Assembly (NCBI GenBank): GCA_038530925.1
Contig: JBCBCG010000172.1
Span: 1-9,594 of the forward strand
Length of the DNA: 9,594 nucleotides
Origin: JALEGB01 sp038530925
GTDB lineage: Bacteria; Pseudomonadota; Alphaproteobacteria; Rhodobacterales; Rhodobacteraceae
Direction of reading: 5' to 3'
Made by a program: the position numbers and the translations under genes. Below are positions 6,225 to 9,594 of the stretch, piece by piece (positions within the stretch are counted from its first letter, which is position 1; every line of letters begins with the position of its first letter). The notes beneath the pieces were generated by a model that saw only the letters and a list, made by a program, of their open reading frames with translations, made no database searches and was not told where the DNA came from.

Positions 6225-7738
6225 GGCTTGTCGAAGGCCGCGGCGAAGAACCCGTCGGCGCCGCCGCGATCGGCCCAGTCGCAGGGCCGAAGCCGCAAGC
6301 GATCATCGGCATCGCGCGCTTCGGGCGGCAAGACCGATGCGCTTGAGACCGGCATCGCCTCGGGCGCGCGCTCGATAAACGCCTCGGCGCGGGCTTCCGC
6401 CTCCTCTTTGAACAGCGAACAGGTGCAGAAAACCATGCGCCCGCCCGGCGCGGTCATCGCCCATGCGGCGTCGAGCAGCGCGTCCTGCAGCGCCGCAAGC
6501 GCCGCGACGCCGGCGCCGTCTTTGATCCAGGGCAGTTCGGGATGGCGTCGGATCGTGCCGCTGGCCGAGCACGGCGCGTCCAGCAGAACACGCTCGAAGG
6601 GCGCCGCGGGCCGCCATGTCAGCGCGTCGGCGACGATGATCTCCGCCTCAAGCCGCGCCCGGCTGAGGTTCTCGCGCACCCGCTCCAACCGCTTGGACGA
6701 GAGGTCCAGCGCTGCGACCTGCGCGCCGGCGGCGGCGAGCTGCAGCGTCTTGCCGCCCGGCGCGGCGCAGAGATCAAGCGCGCGGCGCCCGGCGACATCG
6801 CCGAGAAGCCGCGCCGGCAAGGCGGCGGCCGCGTCCTGCACCCACCAAGCGCCCTCGGCGTAGCCCGGCAACGCGGCCAACGCGTCGCTGGCGGCCGACA
6901 GCCTGACGCCGCCCGAAGGCGAGACCGCGCCGCCCAGCCGCGCCGCCCAAGCGGCGCCATCGGCATCGGGCCGCGCGCCCTCCAGCGCAGGCGCCGCATT
7001 CGCGGACGCTGCATTTAAGGTGAGGTCGAGCGGCGCTTGCGAAAGATGCGCCGCAGCGATGCGCGCCGCATCCGCCTCGCCCCAATCGGCGCAGAGCCGG
7101 CGCCAGAGCCAATCCGGCGTGTTGAGCCGCCCCGCCTCGAGCCGCGGGCGGTCCATCAGCCGCGGCCCAGCCTCGGCGATCCGGCGCGAGACGGCGTTCA
7201 CAAGGCCGGCGAGCCGCGCATCGACGCGCTTGGCCTGGCGCACGGCGGCGTCCACCGCCGCATGGGCCGGCCCGCCGAGAAACGCCGTCTCCGCGGCGGC
7301 GACGCGCAGAATATGGCGGATGGCGCCGGCGCGGGCCGGCAGCGGTTTGGCGAGGCGCGCATCGATCTCCGCATCGATCTCGCCAAGCCTGCGCAGCGCC
7401 GTCACGACGATGCGCCGCGCGGCGATGCGGTCGCCGGGCGCGAGCGCGTCGAGCCGCGGCGCCGCGCGCGCGAGGGCCGCGTCGAGAAACAAGCGCTCGT
7501 CGAGCACGCGGCGCAGCACCTCCATCGCCGCCGCGCGGAGCGGGAGCGGCGAGGGGGAGGCCGCATCCGCCGCCAGCGGCTTTTTCACGCGAGCCTGCTT
7601 CATGGGAGCTTGTTTCGTGTGAGCTTGTTTCGTTTGAGCTTGCGCGCCGGCGGGGCCGGCCGGCGATGGTCCCGCGCCGCCCGCCCGCTTCCGCGGCGCG
7701 CCTTTGGGCGCTGGTTTCGCTCGGCTCGGTGGCCGCAT
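6221..7738 (-). CDS. rsmB: 16S rRNA (cytosine-C5) methyltransferase, RsmB/Fmu family
   Basis: A SAM-dependent enzyme of the NOL1/NOP2/Sun family; E. coli RsmB makes m5C967 in 16S rRNA. The 505-residue protein has a basic, low-complexity N-terminus (about 1-65), then a NusB-like RNA-binding domain (AAMEVLRRVLDERLFLDAAL to about residue 175), then the Rossmann methyltransferase domain. The SAM loop DLCAAPGGKT starts at Asp322. Cys390 lies in DAPCSASGTIRRHPELPW and Cys440 in FCTCSLFKEE; in this family the second is the nucleophile and the first assists product release. The enzyme therefore looks functional. The start at 7738 is supported by CGGAG 9 bases upstream (7748-7752 on the + strand), although the N-terminal tail is longer than the conserved domain needs. 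It is first in the three-gene series and divergent from the SdhAF4-like gene. The exact modified base is by analogy. Confidence 0.95.
   Translation of the reverse strand: MRPPSRAKPAPKGAPRKRAGGAGPSPAGPAGAQAQTKQAHTKQAPMKQARVKKPLAADAASPSPLPLRAAAMEVLRRVLDERLFLDAALARAAPRLDALAPGDRIAARRIVVTALRRLGEIDAEIDARLAKPLPARAGAIRHILRVAAAETAFLGGPAHAAVDAAVRQAKRVDARLAGLVNAVSRRIAEAGPRLMDRPRLEAGRLNTPDWLWRRLCADWGEADAARIAAAHLSQAPLDLTLNAASANAAPALEGARPDADGAAWAARLGGAVSPSGGVRLSAASDALAALPGYAEGAWWVQDAAAALPARLLGDVAGRRALDLCAAPGGKTLQLAAAGAQVAALDLSSKRLERVRENLSRARLEAEIIVADALTWRPAAPFERVLLDAPCSASGTIRRHPELPWIKDGAGVAALAALQDALLDAAWAMTAPGGRMVFCTCSLFKEEAEARAEAFIERAPEAMPVSSASVLPPEARDADDRLRLRPCDWADRGGADGFFAAAFDKP
7580..7639 (-). repeat. 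Four tandem 15-bp units encoding a Lys-rich pentapeptide repeat in RsmB
   Basis: Residues 34-53 read AQTKQ, AHTKQ, APMKQ, ARVKK. The first two DNA units, GCTCAAACGAAACAA and GCTCACACGAAACAA, differ by one base, which suggests fairly recent duplication by slippage. The segment uses A-rich codons (CAA, AAA) unlike the rest of the gene. It lies in a basic tail before the NusB-like domain and may add nonspecific RNA contact. Confidence 0.85.
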
Positions 7739-7784
7739 CGGCGCGATCTCCGTGGCGAGCCCGCTCGCCGGCGCGCTCCCTCTC

Positions 7785-7836
7785 TTGACGGCGGCGATCG
7801 TTACGGGATGTCAGCGCGCCGCGACAGCTCTATTCT
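7785..7836 (+). promoter_or_regulatory. Possible promoter for the SdhAF4-like gene
   Basis: The 161-bp divergent spacer contains TTGACG at 7785-7790, a good -35 match, but the hexamer 17 bases on (ATGTCA, 7808-7813) is a weak -10. TATTCT at 7831-7836 is a better -10 on its own, yet has only ATGTCA at -35 spacing. One or both could start transcription; no operator is evident. Confidence 0.2.
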
Positions 7837-7899
7837 CGCCTTTGGACGATCGAGAGCGACGCCGCGGCGCCGCGTTGGAAACATGCGGGGAGATGCGCG

Positions 7900-8157
7900 A
7901 TGGCGAAGACGCCCACCGACGAGGCGACGGCCGATCAGGACGCGCCGCAAAGCGAGGCCGCGCGCGGGTCAGGCGTGGGCCGAGCGCTGGCTCCCGCGGC
8001 GCAGCGCGCCTTGGCCGAAGCGGCGGAGCGACGCGCCGCGGCCCGCGCGTCGGAGCCGCCCCCCGCCGCCGAGGCGCCGGAGATCGGCGGCCGCGACGGC
8101 CCCGATCCAACCCGGTATGGGGATTGGGAGAAGAAAGGGATCATCAGCGATTTCTGA
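7900..8157 (+). CDS. sdhAF4: Succinate dehydrogenase assembly factor 4 family (DUF1674) protein
   Basis: An 85-residue protein ending in GPDPTRYGDWEKKGIISDF (residues 67-85), the hallmark C-terminus of the DUF1674/SdhAF4 family. In mitochondria, SdhAF4 (Sdh8 in yeast) binds flavinylated SdhA, limits reactive oxygen formation by the free subunit and promotes its joining with SdhB. Bacterial members are presumed to do the same. Before the motif lies a low-complexity, Ala- and Glu-rich stretch with LAPAAQRALAEAAERRAAA (about 30-48), predicted helical; the first 25 residues look disordered. GGGGAG at 7887-7892 sits 7 bases before the ATG, a strong ribosome site fixing the start. No sdh genes are in the window. 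I recall this gene beside rsmB in other alphaproteobacteria, which supports a native location. Confidence 0.93.
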   Translation: MAKTPTDEATADQDAPQSEAARGSGVGRALAPAAQRALAEAAERRAAARASEPPPAAEAPEIGGRDGPDPTRYGDWEKKGIISDF

Positions 8158-8185
8158 AGTCCGCTCGCCGCGGTGTGAGCGCCGA

Positions 8186-8223
8186 CGGCGGGGATCGACC
8201 CCGCCGCCGCCGCTCGCGAGCGG
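8186..8223 (+). terminator. Two successive strong hairpins after the SdhAF4-like gene
   Basis: CGGCGGGG (8186-8193) and CCCCGCCG (8199-8206) form a perfect 8-bp GC stem with a 5-base loop, 28 bases after the stop codon. Right behind it CCGCTCGCGAGCGG (8210-8223) is a perfect 14-base palindrome. Neither has a T-tract, so termination would have to be of a U-less kind; a 3'-end stabilising role is equally possible. Confidence 0.45.
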
Positions 8224-8499
8224 ATGGACAGCGCGGCGCTCACGGCGCCTCCCACGCGACGCTGTCGACATCACGCCGCAGCGCCCAGGAAGACACGCTC
8301 CTCTCGGTCAGACCGCTTAGGTCCTCGCAACGGCGCGCCGACCTCCCTCATTGCAGAACGGCGCCCCGCGGCGGCTTGCGAGCGAGACGCGTGTGGGCGC
8401 CCGATAGAACCGCTTGGCGTAGTGCCAGATCACGAGCAGCGAGACGGGAATATCGGGTCTGGGCGCCTGGTGATCCCTCGATCTGAAGGTGAGTCCGAG
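8224..8499. other. Non-coding or decayed stretch before the IS3 remnant
   Basis: With the hairpins before it, this makes a 342-bp gap between recognisable genes (8158-8499). Frames open on both strands here, but their translations are Arg/Ala-rich or unrecognisable and lack family motifs. The frame of the transposase remnant stays open upstream to 8224 without any transposase similarity before 8500. I see no tRNA-like fold and could not identify the left inverted repeat of the insertion sequence. Confidence 0.5.
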
Positions 8500-8774
8500 A
8501 TGAAGGCGACTGACGACGCGGATGTCGAGAGTCACGGAAGAGCGATCATCGCGATCCTGGCGAAGCAGGAGCGCGGAGATAGGGCGGCGGATGTCATCCG
8601 ACGCCGCGGCGTGAGCCAGAGCACTGTCTATGATTGGAAGGCCAAGTTTGGCGGCGATAAGTGACGGACACCCGCCACTTGAAGAGCCTCTAAAGTGAGA
8701 CCGCGCTGCTGAAGCGACTGCTTGCGGAAGCGATGCTCGACAAGGCCGTCCTCAAAGATCTGCTGGGAAAGAAC
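8500..8774 (+). pseudogene. Broken IS3-family transposase orfA
   Basis: From ATG 8500 the frame gives 54 residues with the helix-turn-helix of IS3-type OrfA: IIAILAKQERGDRAADVIRR, then RGVSQSTVYDWKAKFGG. It ends at TGA 8662-8664. The rest of OrfA is readable one frame away: TDTRHLKSL, a TAA at 8691-8693, then LLKRLLAEAMLDKAVLKDLLGKN to about 8774, the leucine-zipper-like tail normal for this family. So there is a one-base loss (or two-base gain) near 8655-8661 plus a nonsense change where the family has Glu. No orfB sequence follows, so the element is truncated as well as mutated. AAGGTGAG just upstream could be the old ribosome site. Terminal inverted repeats and a target duplication were not found. 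Confidence 0.85.
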
Positions 8775-8953
8775 CGACGACGGTGCGCCATCGAGGCGCC
8801 ACTGGTTCGAGCCAAATCACGAATGGCGAAATGGACGGCGGCGCTGAAGGCGATCTCGGATCATGAATCTAGAGCGTTTTCCTGGATTTCTGGGTCACTG
8901 GAGGGGGGTAATCGGCGCGGATTGATGTGCGATTCTGGGTCGCCACAAGATAG
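8775..8953. other. Seam between the IS remnant and the foreign-looking open frame
   Basis: This stretch is visibly less GC-rich than its surroundings, especially 8860-8940. Its translations match nothing I know. GAATCTAGAGCGTTTTCC at 8865-8882 resembles one arm of a dispersed non-coding repeat I associate with alphaproteobacterial genomes, but the complementary arm is absent. If so, native sequence reaches at least about 8880, and the change of character falls between there and 8953. Confidence 0.4.
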
Positions 8954-8965
8954 GGAGGACGCGGC

Positions 8966-9594
8966 TTGGCCGGGGAGGCGTGGGCGAACGCCGGGCCGGG
9001 TGATGATCTCGTGTCGCGGTTGCCGCGGGGCGCGGCGAGCGACGACGCGTGGCGGAGCGGCGGTGGTGCGATCGAGGTCTTCTCCGCAGAGGACTGGTCG
9101 CGTCGGCTGGCCGCCGGGCGTGTGCGGGCGCTGTGGCGTTGGGAGATCGAGCGATCGGCGACGCCGGCGGTGCAGGCGGGCCGCTCGACGGATCAGAGCG
9201 AGCGGGCGTTGGCCAAGCCGGCGTTGGCGGGGGACCGGGTGTTGCTCAACGTGGGCGACGCGGTCGTCGGGCTGGATCGGTACTCGGGGCGCGAGGTCTG
9301 GCGGCTGAGCGAATCGACGGACGAAGAGACGGCCGAGGCCATCGGGGCGCTGCGAGGCCGGCTGTTCGAGCCGCGGGGCGTGTGGGCCGAGCGAGGGTGG
9401 GGTTGCGCGGTGCTCGGGACGGGCGGATTGATCCGGCAGGGCGGGCGGGGCAACGTGGCGACCGCGTCGAGCGAGGTGGTGGCCTTCGACACGGACGACG
9501 GCTCGTTGCGGTGGCGGACGCCGATCGCGTCGATGGGCGAGCCGGCGGAGGGGGCCGTGCTCGTTGGCACGCCGATCGTGCTGCGAGATCGGGT
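8966..9594 (+). CDS. PQQ-like beta-propeller repeat protein, 3' end outside the window
   Basis: A frame with no stop from 8954 to the window edge, lacking an early ATG. TTG 8966 is the best start because AGGGAGGA at 8952-8959 is a strong ribosome site 6 bases ahead; GTG 9011 is an alternative, and the true start could lie across a join. 209 residues are visible. About 1-85 show no clear domain (WSRRLAAGRVRALWRWEI is followed by a linker). Residues 86-114 read ALAGDRVLLNVGDAVVGLDRYSGREVWRL, a typical PQQ-like blade, and 168-187 give a second (SSEVVAFDTDDGSLRWRTP). No signal peptide is seen. Arg codons are mostly CGG (about 16, against 2 CGC by hand count), and GGG and TTG are frequent, unlike the genes to the left. 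Such proteins are common in Planctomycetes; function unknown. Confidence 0.75.
   Translation, partial: MAGEAWANAGPGDDLVSRLPRGAASDDAWRSGGGAIEVFSAEDWSRRLAAGRVRALWRWEIERSATPAVQAGRSTDQSERALAKPALAGDRVLLNVGDAVVGLDRYSGREVWRLSESTDEETAEAIGALRGRLFEPRGVWAERGWGCAVLGTGGLIRQGGRGNVATASSEVVAFDTDDGSLRWRTPIASMGEPAEGAVLVGTPIVLRDR

Noticed and set aside
7037..8320. 427-codon + strand frame spanning the rsmB 5' half, the divergent spacer and the SdhAF4-like gene
   Set aside because: It conflicts with two genes that have clear family motifs and ribosome sites; its composition is almost all Arg, Ala, Gly and Pro.
8317..8535. 72-codon - strand frame in the gap before the IS remnant
   Set aside because: It contains a curious VIWHYAKRFYRAP stretch, but there is no family match I recognise, no ribosome site, and it runs into the transposase remnant.
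8655..8700. Programmed -1 frameshift in the IS3 remnant
   Set aside because: The shift direction fits, but there is no slippery heptamer, the position is inside OrfA rather than at the OrfA/OrfB overlap, and an in-frame TAA at 8691 would stop the product anyway.
8733..9308. 191-codon + strand frame starting MLDKAVLKDLLGKN
   Set aside because: Only its first 14 residues are transposase-like; after about 8774 it drifts through the seam and then runs out of frame with the propeller gene. It is not a real fusion protein.
9193..9570. 125-codon - strand frame at the right end
   Set aside because: Ser/Pro/Arg-rich shadow of the propeller frame, which shows two recognisable PQQ-like blades on the + strand.
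1..9594. CRISPR array, toxin-antitoxin pair, phage or defence system
   Set aside because: I looked for spaced direct repeats, integrase and defence-family motifs on both strands and saw none; the short tandem repeats here are 9-15 bp with no spacers.

Overview
The window looks like chromosome from a high-GC alphaproteobacterium. The basis is the block rsmB - heparinase II/III-like - purH with a DUF1674/SdhAF4 gene divergent from it, an arrangement I recall from alphaproteobacterial genomes, plus strong GC bias at third codon positions. I cannot place it below class; Caulobacterales/Hyphomonadales-like is a guess. Most of the window (about 1-8160) is ordinary core metabolism and RNA modification.

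Layout. (1) 1-1537, + strand: 3' part of a propionyl-CoA synthetase gene (prpE), cut by the window edge. (2) 1732-2538, + strand: a classical-type SDR protein with a normal dinucleotide-binding loop, but His and Cys where the catalytic Tyr and Lys should be. (3) 2556-7738, - strand: three co-oriented genes in transcription order rsmB (16S rRNA m5C methyltransferase), a heparinase II/III-like gene, and purH (last two steps of IMP synthesis). Gaps are 104 and 81 bp, so they may be an operon. The SDR and purH genes converge with only 17 bp between them. (4) 7739-7899: divergent spacer. (5) 7900-8157, + strand: a small SdhAF4/DUF1674 protein, which assists flavinylation and assembly of succinate dehydrogenase, followed by two strong hairpins.

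From about 8160 the character changes. A 342-bp stretch without a recognisable gene leads into a broken IS3-family orfA (8500-8774, with a frameshift and an in-frame stop). A less GC-rich seam of about 190 bp follows. From 8954 to the window end an open frame encodes the start of a PQQ-like beta-propeller protein. Its codon use (CGG, GGG, TTG heavy) differs from the genes to the left, and its sequence resembles planctomycete-type PQQ-repeat proteins. This right end is either acquired DNA next to a dead insertion sequence or a chimeric join in an assembly; the sequence alone cannot decide.

Functional links. PrpE (propionate to propionyl-CoA, which can feed succinyl-CoA) and the succinate dehydrogenase assembly factor both touch the TCA cycle, but nothing shows they are co-regulated. 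I found no CRISPR array, tRNA, rRNA, phage gene or recognisable defence system. The most unusual items are the SDR with a lost catalytic dyad, the foreign-looking propeller fragment, and two separate 15-bp tandem repeats, one in the purH leader and one in the rsmB N-terminus.
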